Shown here in pieces: positions 46,526-55,260 of a stretch of 64,000 bases of DNA. Under the pieces are notes generated by a model. The model saw nothing but the letters and a program-made list of their open reading frames with translations. It was not told the DNA's origin and did no database searches. Positions within the stretch are counted from its first letter, which is position 1; each line of letters opens with the position of its first letter. Source of the stretch: an uncultured Rhodospirillaceae bacterium (GTDB lineage: Bacteria > Pseudomonadota > Alphaproteobacteria > CAAGCB01 > CAG-977); assembly GCA_900550445.1 (NCBI GenBank), contig URSF01000004.1, positions 1 to 64,000 on the forward strand. The letters run 5' to 3'. The position numbers were made by a program, and so were the translations under genes.

Positions 46526-46969
46526 TTATTTGCGCTGCCGCGGCGCGGGATAAGTTCTTTCGGCGCCGTCGGCCAGCTTTTTCTGGCCGCGCGGGTATAA
46601 AAACTTGCCGTCGGGCGTTTTAATCGTGCCGTCCGAATAAAGTTCAAATTTGAAAATATCCATTCTTGAAAAATCAGCGATGGTTTGAGAACAGTCCCGT
46701 TTGCTGCGGTTGCGCTGAAAAGCGTAACTGTTCGCTTTCGCCGTGGCATATAAACGCATGGAAGTATCTTCGGCGGCCTGGGACGGCGCCGTGTTGCTGA
46801 AGTATCTGCTGAGGATTTCTTCAAACTGATATAATTGACGGTAAGCGCCGCAGGCCAGCACAACGCCGGCCAGTGTCCCGACGCTTTCGATGTCTTTTTC
46901 CGATCGTGTCTGGGCGCGGGCGTTGAACGGTACAAGAAAAATCATGAAAATAAGCAGAAAAACGCGCAT
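46526..46969 (-). CDS. Secreted hypothetical protein
   Basis: A 147-residue protein with an N-terminal signal peptide (MRVFLLIFMIFLVPFNARA). The mature part is mainly helical with two cysteines (ACGAYRQLY and KRDCSQTI) that could form a disulfide. The end is basic (PAPRQRK). I do not recognise the family. Its stop codon is immediately adjacent to the stop of the convergent substrate-binding protein, with no terminator between them. Confidence 0.6.
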   Translation of the reverse strand: MRVFLLIFMIFLVPFNARAQTRSEKDIESVGTLAGVVLACGAYRQLYQFEEILSRYFSNTAPSQAAEDTSMRLYATAKANSYAFQRNRSKRDCSQTIADFSRMDIFKFELYSDGTIKTPDGKFLYPRGQKKLADGAERTYPAPRQRK

Positions 46970-47074
46970 TTTTTTTAACTCTTTTGAAAAATACCCTGTC
47001 AGTTAATCTAGCAGATAAAAGTTCATAAAATACTAACGATTCGCTTTGCCGTTCGGCATTTTTTCAATCAGTGT

Positions 47075-47104
47075 TTGACGATTGTTTCACGGCTCGTTTA
47101 AACT
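47075..47104 (+). promoter_or_regulatory. Candidate promoter for the phosphofructokinase gene
   Basis: TTGACG (47075-47080) and TAAACT (47099-47104) are separated by 18 bases and match five and four of six consensus positions. The ATG follows 31 bases later. Confidence 0.3.
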
Positions 47105-47135
47105 AAAAGGAAATACTGTTTTAAAGGGGGTTTCC

Positions 47136-48407
47136 ATGCCGTATGAAAAAATCAAAGGCAAGCTTTTAGTCGCGCAGGGCGGCGGGCCGACGGCCGTTAT
47201 TAATCAGTCGCTGGTCGGCGTTGTGCTGGAAGCGCGGAAATTTAACCGCGTGGATCTGGTTTACGGGGCGGTGCACGGCGTGCGCGGCATCGTGAACGAA
47301 GATCTGGTTAATCTGTCCAGCGAAACGTCGCATAATCTGGAAATGGTCGCCAATACACCGTCGTCAGCTTTGGGCACGACGCGCGACAAGCCGGATTTGA
47401 AGTATTGCCAGCAGATGCTGAAAGTCATGCAGGCGCATGATATCCGTTACTTTTTGTATATCGGCGGCAACGATTCCGCCGATACGACGCGCATTATCAG
47501 CGAAGAAGCCAAAAAGGCGAACTATCGGCTGCGCTGTATTCATATTCCCAAAACGATAGACAACGATTTAATGCACAATGACCATTGCCCGGGGTATCCG
47601 TCGGCGGCGCGTTATGTTTCGCAGGCTTTTGTCGGTTTAAACCGCGACAGTTGGGCTTTGGGCGGAACGGTCATCGCCGTCGTTATGGGAAGACATGCGG
47701 GCTTTTTAACCGCTGCTGCTGCGATGGGCAAGAAATTTCCCGACGACGGGCCGCATTTGATTTATATGCCGGAACGGACTTTCGACATTGACGTTTTTGC
47801 CGATGACGTTCGGCGCGTTTATGAAAAATACGACCGCTGCGTCGTCGCCGTCAGCGAAGGCGTTCACGACGCGTCCGGTCAGCCGGTTATTACAAAACTG
47901 ACGAATTGTCAGGATCGTGACGCGCACGGCAATGTCCAGCTGTCGGGATCCGGCGCTTTGGGCGATTGTCTGGCTCAGGTGTTGCGGGAAAAGGTCGGCA
48001 TTAAACGTGTGCGCGCCGATACGTTGGGATATATGCAGCGTTCTTTTGTCGGCTGCGTTTCAGATGTCGATCAGCGCGAAGCCCGCGAAGTCGGCGAAAA
48101 AGCCGTTCAGTTTGCCATGTGGGGAAACAGCGACGGATCGGTCGCCATTAAACGGATCGGGTTTTATATGTGCGATTATGATTTAATTCCCCTGGATCAG
48201 GTGGCGGCGAAAACGCGCACGATGCCCGATGAATTTATTACGCCCGAAGGCAATGACGTAACGGACGCTTTCCGTATGTACCTGCGTCCTTTGCTGGGGT
48301 CAAAGATGCCGGACGCGTATCGTTTGCGCGCGCCGTTTATTCCGAAAATACTGAACGAAGGCGTGCCGTGTTCTTCCGAACGTCAGCCGAAACTGCCGCA
48401 GTGGTGA
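47136..48407 (+). CDS. Pyrophosphate-type 6-phosphofructokinase
   Basis: This enzyme phosphorylates fructose-6-phosphate to the bisphosphate, probably with PPi as donor. The 423-residue protein has the donor-site motif IGGNDS, with Asp where ATP enzymes have Gly. It also has PKTIDND, MGRHAGFL and a final Arg-rich region. The Asp in GGND and the Lys of PKTIDND are known determinants of PPi use. The ATG at 47136 has a strong AAAGGGGG site; the longer frame from 47082 is not supported. It stands alone with its own promoter and terminator. Together with fba at 1285 it supplies upper glycolysis. Confidence 0.9.
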   Translation: MPYEKIKGKLLVAQGGGPTAVINQSLVGVVLEARKFNRVDLVYGAVHGVRGIVNEDLVNLSSETSHNLEMVANTPSSALGTTRDKPDLKYCQQMLKVMQAHDIRYFLYIGGNDSADTTRIISEEAKKANYRLRCIHIPKTIDNDLMHNDHCPGYPSAARYVSQAFVGLNRDSWALGGTVIAVVMGRHAGFLTAAAAMGKKFPDDGPHLIYMPERTFDIDVFADDVRRVYEKYDRCVVAVSEGVHDASGQPVITKLTNCQDRDAHGNVQLSGSGALGDCLAQVLREKVGIKRVRADTLGYMQRSFVGCVSDVDQREAREVGEKAVQFAMWGNSDGSVAIKRIGFYMCDYDLIPLDQVAAKTRTMPDEFITPEGNDVTDAFRMYLRPLLGSKMPDAYRLRAPFIPKILNEGVPCSSERQPKLPQW

Positions 48408-48411
48408 TAAG

Positions 48412-48442
48412 AAAAACCGGACGCTGATTGCGTCCGGTTTTT
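48412..48442. terminator. Terminator after the phosphofructokinase gene
   Basis: A 13-bp stem (48412-48424 with 48430-48442), GC-rich near a 5-base loop and A:T-rich at the base, followed by T residues. It probably also ends the convergent hydrolase transcript. Confidence 0.95.
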
Positions 48443-48446
48443 TTAT

Positions 48447-49160
48447 CTATTCTTTTCTAAAAACGATTTGTTTTAAAAAAACGCGCCAGGCGGCGGTGAC
48501 GGCGGCCGGGTTTTCCAGCGGGGGCAAATGCCCGCTGTCCGCAATGACGGCATGAACGGCCGTCGGAATCTGTGCCGTCATCTGATCCAGCGATTCCGGC
48601 GGGGAAAGGGTGTCCTGCGCGCCGCCCGAAACTAAAACGGGACAACGAATGTGTTTTAGCAATTCGGTTGAATCCGGGCGACTCATGATTGTTTTTTGTT
48701 CGTTGACATATTTATCAACACCCGTCGTCTGCGCCATGTGTTCCAGAATATGACGGATAATGTCGTTGTTGCGGTGATTGGGGGAAATAATGCCGAATAA
48801 AGCGGATTCCATAACGGCCTCAATTCCTTGCGTTTGTGCCGTTTCTATCATTTCCAGCCGTTTTTTGCGCGCCGGTTCGGGATCGGCATGGGCGTTTGTG
48901 TCCATCAAAATCAGTCCGGCGACGCGCTGCGGCGCCTGACGCAGAATTTCAAAAGCGACATATCCGCCCATTGAAATTCCGCTCAGAACGAATTGCCCGC
49001 GGATTTGGGATAAAATCCGCCGGGCGGCGTCCGCAACGTTTGTATCCAGTCCCAGATCGGGCACAAAAAAGTCGGCTTCGTTTTCCAACGCTTTGATCTG
49101 ATGAATAAATAAACCGGCATTACATAACAGTGCGGGCAGTAAAACAACGGGCGTTTTCAT
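48447..49160 (-). CDS. Alpha/beta hydrolase
   Basis: A 237-residue alpha/beta-hydrolase-fold enzyme. The nucleophile elbow is GISMGG near residue 61, the acid is likely Asp in GGAQDTLSPP, and the histidine is in ADSGHLPPLE. The oxyanion region near LLPALLCNAGLF fits the family. It lacks a signal peptide and is likely cytosolic. It follows the isochorismatase-like gene by 15 bases, so the two form a small operon. The substrate is unknown. Confidence 0.85.
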   Translation of the reverse strand: MKTPVVLLPALLCNAGLFIHQIKALENEADFFVPDLGLDTNVADAARRILSQIRGQFVLSGISMGGYVAFEILRQAPQRVAGLILMDTNAHADPEPARKKRLEMIETAQTQGIEAVMESALFGIISPNHRNNDIIRHILEHMAQTTGVDKYVNEQKTIMSRPDSTELLKHIRCPVLVSGGAQDTLSPPESLDQMTAQIPTAVHAVIADSGHLPPLENPAAVTAAWRVFLKQIVFRKE

Positions 49161-49175
49161 GAAACAATTATCCTC

Positions 49176-49724
49176 TTACCGGATCAAACGGTTCTGAATG
49201 TCTTTGAATTCCGGCGTTCCCGCCTTCCTGAGCCATTCAAATAAAACCATTTCTACGGTCGTCAGAAAAATATTTTCCTGTTGAAAACGTGTTTCGGCGG
49301 CGGCTTTGTTTTCGGCGGCGCGGCTGCCCGAAGCGTCCGTCACGACAAAAACGTCGAATCCTTTTTCCTTTAATTCGACGGCGGTCTGCAATACGCAGAT
49401 GTGTTCTTCGATGCCGGCGATGATAATTTGTTTTTTGCCCAAAGCGTTTATTTTTTCCATAAATCCTTCTTCCCGCACGGCAGACAGACTGGTTTTGGGA
49501 AAATAAAGCGCTTTTTGCGGCGCAGCGTCTTTAATGTCGAAAATAGACGGCCCCAATCCTTTGGGATACTGTTCCGTAATAATGACGGGAACGTTTAAAA
49601 CGTCGGCGCCTTTTAATAAACGGGAACACCCTTCGATCACGCGTCTGGGGTCGTTTGCCGCCGGTGCCAGACGTTCCTGAACGTCTATGATCAAAAGACA
49701 TGAATCGGTTCTGCTGATTAACAT
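49176..49724 (-). CDS. Isochorismatase-family cysteine hydrolase
   Basis: A 182-residue cysteine hydrolase of the isochorismatase-like fold. The catalytic triad is visible: Asp in LLIIDVQE, Lys in YFPKTSLSA, and Cys in GIEEHICVLQTA with the preceding cis-peptide region. The length and motifs fit the YcaC/nicotinamidase-like group rather than a true isochorismatase. The start at 49724 has GAAAGGCAG upstream; the frame is open to 49793 without a ribosome site. It is divergent from the helicase gene. The amide or ester substrate is unknown. Confidence 0.85.
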   Translation of the reverse strand: MLISRTDSCLLIIDVQERLAPAANDPRRVIEGCSRLLKGADVLNVPVIITEQYPKGLGPSIFDIKDAAPQKALYFPKTSLSAVREEGFMEKINALGKKQIIIAGIEEHICVLQTAVELKEKGFDVFVVTDASGSRAAENKAAAETRFQQENIFLTTVEMVLFEWLRKAGTPEFKDIQNRLIR

Positions 49725-49795
49725 TGTTCTGCCTTTCATTTCGGTATATAACTTTTTTATTCGTGCCACACTTTTAACGGAATACAAACACAAAA

Positions 49796-51211
49796 ATGAA
49801 ATTTTCTGATTTAGGACTCAATGAAAACACGCTCAAAGCCGTTGCCGACGTCGGTTATGAAGAACCGACGCCGATTCAGGCCAAGGCCATTCCTGAAATT
49901 TTAAAACGCAACGACGTTATGGGAATCGCGCAGACGGGAACGGGAAAAACCGCCGCGTTTACTTTGCCGATGATTGATATTCTGGCAAACGGCCGGGCAA
50001 AAGCGCTGATGCCCAGAACGCTGATTTTGTCGCCGACACGCGAATTGGCAACGCAGATCGCCGAATGTTTCCAAAAGTACGGTAAATACCAGAAACTGTC
50101 GATGGCTTTGCTGATCGGCGGGGAATCCATGATTGAACAGCAGAAAATCCTGTCGCGCGGTGTTGACGTGCTGATCGCTACGCCGGGACGCATGATTGAT
50201 TTGTGCGAACGCGGCCGGATTTTGCTGCGCGACGTACAGGTATTCGTACTGGACGAAGCCGACAGAATGTTGGATATGGGCTTTATTCCCGATGTTGAAA
50301 AAATCGCCGCGAAACTGCCGGCCATGCGCCAGACGCTGCTGTTTTCCGCGACGATGCTGCCGGAAATCAAGGCTTTGGCGAAAAAGTTCATGAAATTTCC
50401 GGTTGAAGTCCGCGTCGATCCGGCAATGTCGACGGCCGATACGGTGGAACAGTTTATCGTAAAAACGAACGAACGCGGCAAACGCGAAGTGTTGCGTAAC
50501 CTGATCCGGGCGGAAAACGTTCAAAACGCGATGATTTTCTGCAATCGTAAAAAAGATGTGGATATTTTGTTTAAATCATTTACGAAACATCAGTTTTCAG
50601 TCGCCGCGCTGCACGGCGATATGGCGCAGGGGGCGCGGACGGAAACGCTGAACGCTTTTCGAGACGGCAAGGTTCAGCTGCTGGTTTGTTCCGACGTTGC
50701 CGCGCGCGGGCTGGACCTGCCGGACGTGTCGCACGTATTTAATTTTGACGTTCCCGTCAATTCCGAAGATTACATTCACCGGATCGGACGCACGGGGCGC
50801 GCGGGAAAAACCGGCCGGGCATTTATGCTGATAACGTCCGCGGATTTTAAAGCTTTGGCGACGATTGAAAAAATGATCGGCAAGAAAATCGAAGAAATGT
50901 CCCGTTTTTCCGTTGAAATGGATCCGCCGCCGGAACCTAAAAGCAGGCGGCGCGGTAAAACCGGAAAACAGGAAAAAGCGGCAAAACCGGAACCTGAAAA
51001 GAAAGTAAGGGAAAAGCAGAATAAACCCGGGCCGGCGGCTGCGAAAAAAGAAAGTCCCGTCCGGGAAACAAAGGAAAAAAACGGCGGGGAGAAAAAGCGC
51101 GCCGATAAAATAAGGAAAACCGCCGGGGCTTCCGTTCCTCCGGCCGCGGAGATCAAAGCTTTCGGCAATGCCATGCCGGCGTTTATGATGAACGAGGTAA
51201 AGTTGTCATGA
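49796..51211 (+). CDS. rhlE: DEAD-box RNA helicase, RhlE-like
   Basis: A 471-residue ATP-dependent RNA helicase for RNA or ribosome remodelling in the cytosol. The Q motif is EEPTPIQAKAIP, Walker A is AQTGTGKT, the DEAD box is VLDEADRMLDMGF, then SAT (motif III) and HRIGRTGRAGKTG (motif VI). The last 90 residues are a Lys/Arg/Pro-rich extension that probably binds RNA, ending in a hydrophobic patch. RhlE-type proteins have this layout. Its stop overlaps the start of the esterase gene by four bases. Confidence 0.9.
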   Translation: MKFSDLGLNENTLKAVADVGYEEPTPIQAKAIPEILKRNDVMGIAQTGTGKTAAFTLPMIDILANGRAKALMPRTLILSPTRELATQIAECFQKYGKYQKLSMALLIGGESMIEQQKILSRGVDVLIATPGRMIDLCERGRILLRDVQVFVLDEADRMLDMGFIPDVEKIAAKLPAMRQTLLFSATMLPEIKALAKKFMKFPVEVRVDPAMSTADTVEQFIVKTNERGKREVLRNLIRAENVQNAMIFCNRKKDVDILFKSFTKHQFSVAALHGDMAQGARTETLNAFRDGKVQLLVCSDVAARGLDLPDVSHVFNFDVPVNSEDYIHRIGRTGRAGKTGRAFMLITSADFKALATIEKMIGKKIEEMSRFSVEMDPPPEPKSRRRGKTGKQEKAAKPEPEKKVREKQNKPGPAAAKKESPVRETKEKNGGEKKRADKIRKTAGASVPPAAEIKAFGNAMPAFMMNEVKLS

Positions 51212-51915
51212 AACAAATTTTGACGGATTTGCCATTAAGGACTTATGCTTCTCTGCCCGAAGGAAAACCCGAACAGGCCGGCGTTTTTTTTCACGGTTAC
51301 GGCGCTGACGGACAGGATCTGTTTAATATCAGCGGCGTTTTGCGCCGCTTTTTCCCGAATGCGGCGTTTTATTTCCCCGACGCGCCCGAAGAATTAGGTT
51401 TTTTCGGCGGTTATCAGTGGTTTTCTTTGGACGGTTATGATCCGGCGGTTTTGTCTGATCCTGCCGCGGGAAAAGAATATCTGGATTCTCTGATGCCGTT
51501 GGCGGAAATTGCCCGAGGCGTGACGGATCCTTATATGCGCGCTGTTTTAAAACACAGCGGCGTGTCGGCGGATAAAGCGGTTTTATGCGGTTTTTCTCAG
51601 GGCGGTTTGATGGCTGTTTATACGGCGCTGCGTTTTCCCGAAAAATTAGCCGCCGCCGTCGGATTGTCCGCGGTGGCCGTAATGTTTGACGGCAAAACGT
51701 TTTCGCCGGACAAGATTGTTTCCAAACCGCCCGTCACATTAATTCACGGCGACGCAGATAATGTTGTGCCGCCGGCGGTTTTCGAACTGAATCAACAAAA
51801 TCTGCGGAACGCCGGTTTGTCGGTTGAAAGCTTTGTCGTGCCGGATTTAATGCATGGGATAGACGAAACGGCGCTGCGTCATCTTTGTTCAACACTGCAA
51901 AAAAGCTTTGCTTAG
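51208..51915 (+). CDS. Phospholipase/carboxylesterase-family hydrolase
   Basis: A 235-residue alpha/beta hydrolase of the carboxylesterase type. FFHGYGADGQD forms the oxyanion loop, GFSQGG holds the nucleophile serine, HGDADNVVPP holds the Asp, and LMHGID holds the His. No signal peptide is present. The start overlaps the helicase stop (ATGA), so it is translated with rhlE, and a terminator follows directly. Its substrate, possibly a lysophospholipid or an acyl ester, is not defined by sequence. Confidence 0.85.
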   Translation: MKQILTDLPLRTYASLPEGKPEQAGVFFHGYGADGQDLFNISGVLRRFFPNAAFYFPDAPEELGFFGGYQWFSLDGYDPAVLSDPAAGKEYLDSLMPLAEIARGVTDPYMRAVLKHSGVSADKAVLCGFSQGGLMAVYTALRFPEKLAAAVGLSAVAVMFDGKTFSPDKIVSKPPVTLIHGDADNVVPPAVFELNQQNLRNAGLSVESFVVPDLMHGIDETALRHLCSTLQKSFA

Positions 51916-51948
51916 AAAAAAGAGAGCCGTCAAAAGCTCTCTTTTTTG
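51915..51948 (+). terminator. Terminator after the rhlE-esterase operon
   Basis: Stem arms AGAGAGC (51921-51927) and GCTCTCT (51936-51942), extended by A:T pairs, then a T run. It separates this operon from the type IV secretion cluster that starts 66 bases later. Confidence 0.9.
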
Positions 51949-52013
51949 TTTTATTTATATTCGGAAAGGTATTTTTAACGAAATAGAGCCACTATTAAAG
52001 AATGGAAAAAAGT

Positions 52014-52706
52014 ATGTCAAATGCGTCTGTTCGCCAAAATATCAAGAAAGCCGCGGCATTGGGAATGCCTCCGGCCGACGGCGGACGTATATCTACTTTT
52101 ATGTGGTTATCACGTTTTTTCAGTGTGTTGTGCTTTTTTTTAATGACGACACTGGCCGCTTTGGCGCTTTCCCTGATCCATATTACGAAAGAGGCGGAGG
52201 TTAATTCTGTTTTGGTTACGGCGCCGACATATTCGGAAAATCTGTCTTATTTTGAACCGCTGCACCCGGATATGCCCGCCATGGATATTTTGGCGGAAAT
52301 GTTTGTGCGCCAATATGTGACGGCCAGAAATAACGTTTGGCGCAGTGCGCCTGAAATGCGCCGTATGTGGGGGCCCGGCGGTGTCGTGCGTTATATGTCG
52401 ACGCCGGCTGTGTACGATGCCTTTCAAAGAAGAGAAGCCGGGCGATATTTTCCTGATATGGAGAGTACGCCGACAGTAATGGTTGAAACGGATATCAAGC
52501 GGATTATTAAAGAAGGTTGGAACAGTTGGCAGATCTTTTTTGATACCCGTAAAATGGAAACTTCGATCAGTCAGCCGATTATTGAACACTGGATCGCCAC
52601 TATACAGTTCCGTTACTATTCCGATAATGCCGTGATGTTTTCCCGTCTGCGCAATCCGCTGGGATTTACGGTGACGCAATATCATCTGGCTCGTCAGAAG
52701 AAATAA
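52014..52706 (+). CDS. VirB8-like type IV secretion protein, copy 1
   Basis: A 230-residue bitopic inner-membrane protein. A cytoplasmic N-terminus of about 30 residues is followed by one helix (about 28-52). A periplasmic domain then shows ARNNVWRSAPEMRRMWGPGG and YMSTPAVYDAFQ. It ends in LRNPLGFTVTQYHLARQ, which fits the conserved NPLGF end of VirB8. VirB8 is an assembly factor linking VirB6, VirB9 and VirB10. The ATG at 52014 is preferred to 52002 because GGAAAA lies seven bases upstream. It opens the secretion cluster; no strong promoter is seen in the 66 bases before it. Confidence 0.8.
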   Translation: MSNASVRQNIKKAAALGMPPADGGRISTFMWLSRFFSVLCFFLMTTLAALALSLIHITKEAEVNSVLVTAPTYSENLSYFEPLHPDMPAMDILAEMFVRQYVTARNNVWRSAPEMRRMWGPGGVVRYMSTPAVYDAFQRREAGRYFPDMESTPTVMVETDIKRIIKEGWNSWQIFFDTRKMETSISQPIIEHWIATIQFRYYSDNAVMFSRLRNPLGFTVTQYHLARQKK

Positions 52707-52723
52707 AAGGGGAGAAATAAAGA

Positions 52724-52918
52724 ATGAAGAAAAAAATAATCGGAAGAATGTTTTTTATGATCGCTTTATGCGCCGTGTTGAATGCGTGCGGCTCCATTTA
52801 TGAAAAAGAACCGATCGGGATCGGTCCGGATATTTCTGAATTGAAACGTTCTCCATGCGCTTGTATGCTTTTAAAACTGCCGGCTGATCTGCCCGAATGG
52901 ATAACGGCTCAGGGATAA
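52724..52918 (+). CDS. Small VirB7-like lipoprotein
   Basis: A 64-residue lipoprotein with a lipobox LNAC (Cys near residue 22), followed by a short mature chain with two further cysteines (SPCACMLL). Its size and place between VirB8-like and VirB9-like genes fit VirB7, the outer-membrane lipoprotein that stabilises VirB9. Sequence identity is too low to prove this. It is 17 bases after copy 1 and 14 bases before copy 2 of VirB8, with an AAAGGGG site. Confidence 0.7.
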   Translation: MKKKIIGRMFFMIALCAVLNACGSIYEKEPIGIGPDISELKRSPCACMLLKLPADLPEWITAQG

Positions 52919-52932
52919 CGGGATAAAAAACG

Positions 52933-53703
52933 ATGCCAAAACCGGTAAAATCAAAACAACAGCTGACAGTTAAGGAATCTGACGATAAACCTTTGCAAAA
53001 AGGCGGCTCGCGCAGCAGTGTCGATTTAAAAAAAACGGCTGCGGAAGAAACGGCGCGCGAAGAAATTTCGGTTGATCAGCTGCGTGAACGGCGCTATCTG
53101 TGGACGGCTCGCGCTTTTGCGATTGTTTCTGCCGTAGCGCTGTGCGTTAATTTGGTTTTACTGCTGGCGATTGTTCATATGATGCCGCTGAAACGTGTCG
53201 AACCGTTTTTGCTGACATTCCAGAACAGAGACGAACAGGTCGTTAAACTTCGTCCTTTAGCAAAAGATATGTCTGCCGATGACATAATTTCCGAAGCTAT
53301 GATCCGGCAATATGTTTTGCTGCGCAACACCATGATTTCCGATGTTGACGAAATGTCGTTTCGGTGGGGACCGGACGGTCCTTTGCGCTGGATGTCTTCG
53401 GCGCAGGTATATAACCAGTTTGCCAAAACGGTAAAGGACTGGCTGTCCAGAATTAAACTGGAAGGCCTGACGCGCGAAGTCAGAATTGAATCCGTCGTGC
53501 GCAACCAGAACATCTGGCTGGTTTATATCGTTACGCGCGATATGCTGCCGGAAGCCGAAGAACCCGCTATTTCGCGTTGGCGTATCCGCTTGTCGATCAA
53601 GTACTTCGCCAAAGACCAGAAAGAAGTCAAATATATCGACCGTTTAAAAAATCCGCTGGGATTTGCCGTCGATGGATATTCTATTGAAAGTGCTAACGAT
53701 TAA
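52933..53703 (+). CDS. VirB8-like type IV secretion protein, copy 2
   Basis: A 256-residue relative of copy 1. The charged cytoplasmic region is longer (about 1-55). One helix (about 58-80) leads into a periplasmic VirB8 domain with RVEPFLLTFQNRDEQ, IRQYVLLRNTM and MSSAQVYNQFAKT, ending RLKNPLGFAVDGYSIE. Two VirB8 proteins in one cluster occur in Rickettsiales secretion systems and recall the DotI/DotJ pair. It is followed 12 bases later by VirB9. Confidence 0.85.
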   Translation: MPKPVKSKQQLTVKESDDKPLQKGGSRSSVDLKKTAAEETAREEISVDQLRERRYLWTARAFAIVSAVALCVNLVLLLAIVHMMPLKRVEPFLLTFQNRDEQVVKLRPLAKDMSADDIISEAMIRQYVLLRNTMISDVDEMSFRWGPDGPLRWMSSAQVYNQFAKTVKDWLSRIKLEGLTREVRIESVVRNQNIWLVYIVTRDMLPEAEEPAISRWRIRLSIKYFAKDQKEVKYIDRLKNPLGFAVDGYSIESAND

Positions 53704-53715
53704 AGAAGGTGTCCC

Positions 53716-55260
53716 GTGAAAAGAAACTTGAAAATCCGCCTTTTTGCTTTTGTTTCGTTGTCGTTTTGTTTTTTAACGCACACAGCTGCGGCGCAGCAAA
53801 CGGCGGCGCGTGAATCAATGGACGCGGCGATTGAGCAGTCAAACGGGCAGTATTCTGAAATTGATATGCCGTTTTGGTCTTTGGGCATGCAGCAAAAAGC
53901 ATGGAACAAGCCGATGGAACATTTAGGCGAGGGACAATCCAAACCGGGGTATTCCAGATATTATTGGACGCCTGATCTGGTTTTGCCTCTGCGTATTCGG
54001 GAAGGCATGCATACGCTGATTAATTTCCCGTCTTGGGAATTGATTGAAAACGTTTTTCTGGGCAATGAAAGCGCTTTCGGCGCTCAAAAAGTCGCGCAGA
54101 ACGCTTTGATGGTTTTCGCGACGAGTGTTGATCTGGTCGGTATGGATACGAATATGATTGTTTTCGGCCGGTCCGGCAACAGATATGTTTTTTATTTAAG
54201 AAGCGAAACCTTTAATACGGACAGAATTACAAACTCTGTCGTCGATATCGTTGTCAATGACGCGAAATTTGTGCCCGATGATTCCGGACAGACGCCTTTT
54301 GCTTCCGGCGCTGTCGGCGTGGGAGCCGCTTCCCCCATGGGCGGTGGTTTCGGTGGCGGCGGCAGTCTGCGCGGCGGCAAAAAAACGACGACAAAAAACG
54401 GGACGGAAGACTGGTTGGCGGATATTGAAGTCGATCCTGAGAAACTGCGTTTTGACATTGATGTTTTCATTCCCAATCCGGCAGATATGGAAATTGCGCC
54501 CGAACGTGTCTGGCGTGATGAAATTTTTACTTATATTGACTTCGGGCCCAAAGCTTTGACAATGACGGAACGCCCGATTGTTAACCTGTTGTCGCAGGGA
54601 TCCGAAGTGCCTATCGGATTCAGGACGCGCGGACCGAACGGCAGATTAATGGTTGTCGAAGGAATCGGCGATCTGGTTTTGCGTAACGGGAAACGCATTT
54701 TATGCCTGAAAATCAGAAAAGATCCGACTTACGGCACCGAATGGGTGGAATATGAAGAATCCGTCCAGCCGAAATGGTCGCCGGGTCCGATGATTACGAC
54801 GGGCGGTTATAATACATCCGCGGGCGGCGCCGGTAACGGTGCGGTTAATATGAATATGCAGGCGAACATGCAGGCGGCGGCGAATGCCATGATGATGCCG
54901 GCCGGGGCAAACGGGACGTTGTCGGCAAATCAGATCGCCCGGTTTTCGCAGCAGGGACAAAACGGTTCCCGTACTGTACAGCGTTACCGCGGCACGCCTG
55001 TGGAAACAATCGCCGTCGAACTGGGCTCTGACAGTGAAATTGCGCCGCTGGAACAGAAATGGGATAATATTTCGCGCAGAAACAAAGATCTGCTCGGCGG
55101 GTATGAACCGTATTATTCCGTCGACGCTGTTGCAGAAGGCGAATCAAGGGATTTGTTCCGTTTGCGCATCGGTCCTGTTGACAGTATCGAAGCCGGGGAC
55201 AAATTATGTAATCAATTAGGTCGCCGCGGGGTGACCTGCATGGTTGTGCGGACACAATGA
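53716..55260 (+). CDS. VirB9-like protein with C-terminal SPOR-like domain
   Basis: A 514-residue periplasmic/outer-membrane core protein. A signal peptide ends near AAA-QQ (residue 24). The N-terminal VirB9 domain contains LPLRIREGMHTLINFPSWE and FGRSGNRYVFYLRSE. After a Gly-rich linker, the C-terminal VirB9 domain has APERVWRDEIFTYIDFGP. A long Ala/Met/Asn linker follows, then a final segment DLFRLRIGPVDSIEAGDKL with QLGRRGVTCMVV, which matches the SPOR fold pattern that binds denuded peptidoglycan. VirB9 proteins are usually near 260-300 residues. Its stop overlaps the VirB10 start by four bases. Confidence 0.85.
   Translation: MKRNLKIRLFAFVSLSFCFLTHTAAAQQTAARESMDAAIEQSNGQYSEIDMPFWSLGMQQKAWNKPMEHLGEGQSKPGYSRYYWTPDLVLPLRIREGMHTLINFPSWELIENVFLGNESAFGAQKVAQNALMVFATSVDLVGMDTNMIVFGRSGNRYVFYLRSETFNTDRITNSVVDIVVNDAKFVPDDSGQTPFASGAVGVGAASPMGGGFGGGGSLRGGKKTTTKNGTEDWLADIEVDPEKLRFDIDVFIPNPADMEIAPERVWRDEIFTYIDFGPKALTMTERPIVNLLSQGSEVPIGFRTRGPNGRLMVVEGIGDLVLRNGKRILCLKIRKDPTYGTEWVEYEESVQPKWSPGPMITTGGYNTSAGGAGNGAVNMNMQANMQAAANAMMMPAGANGTLSANQIARFSQQGQNGSRTVQRYRGTPVETIAVELGSDSEIAPLEQKWDNISRRNKDLLGGYEPYYSVDAVAEGESRDLFRLRIGPVDSIEAGDKLCNQLGRRGVTCMVVRTQ

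Noticed and set aside
46390..46935. A 181-codon minus-strand frame opposite the substrate-binding protein and the secreted hypothetical protein
   Set aside because: The competing frame at 46526-46969 has a clean signal peptide, and the plus-strand binding protein is well supported. This frame spans both.
51908..52204. A 98-codon open frame between the esterase and the first VirB8 gene
   Set aside because: It crosses a terminator and runs out of frame into the VirB8-like gene, which has clear family motifs.
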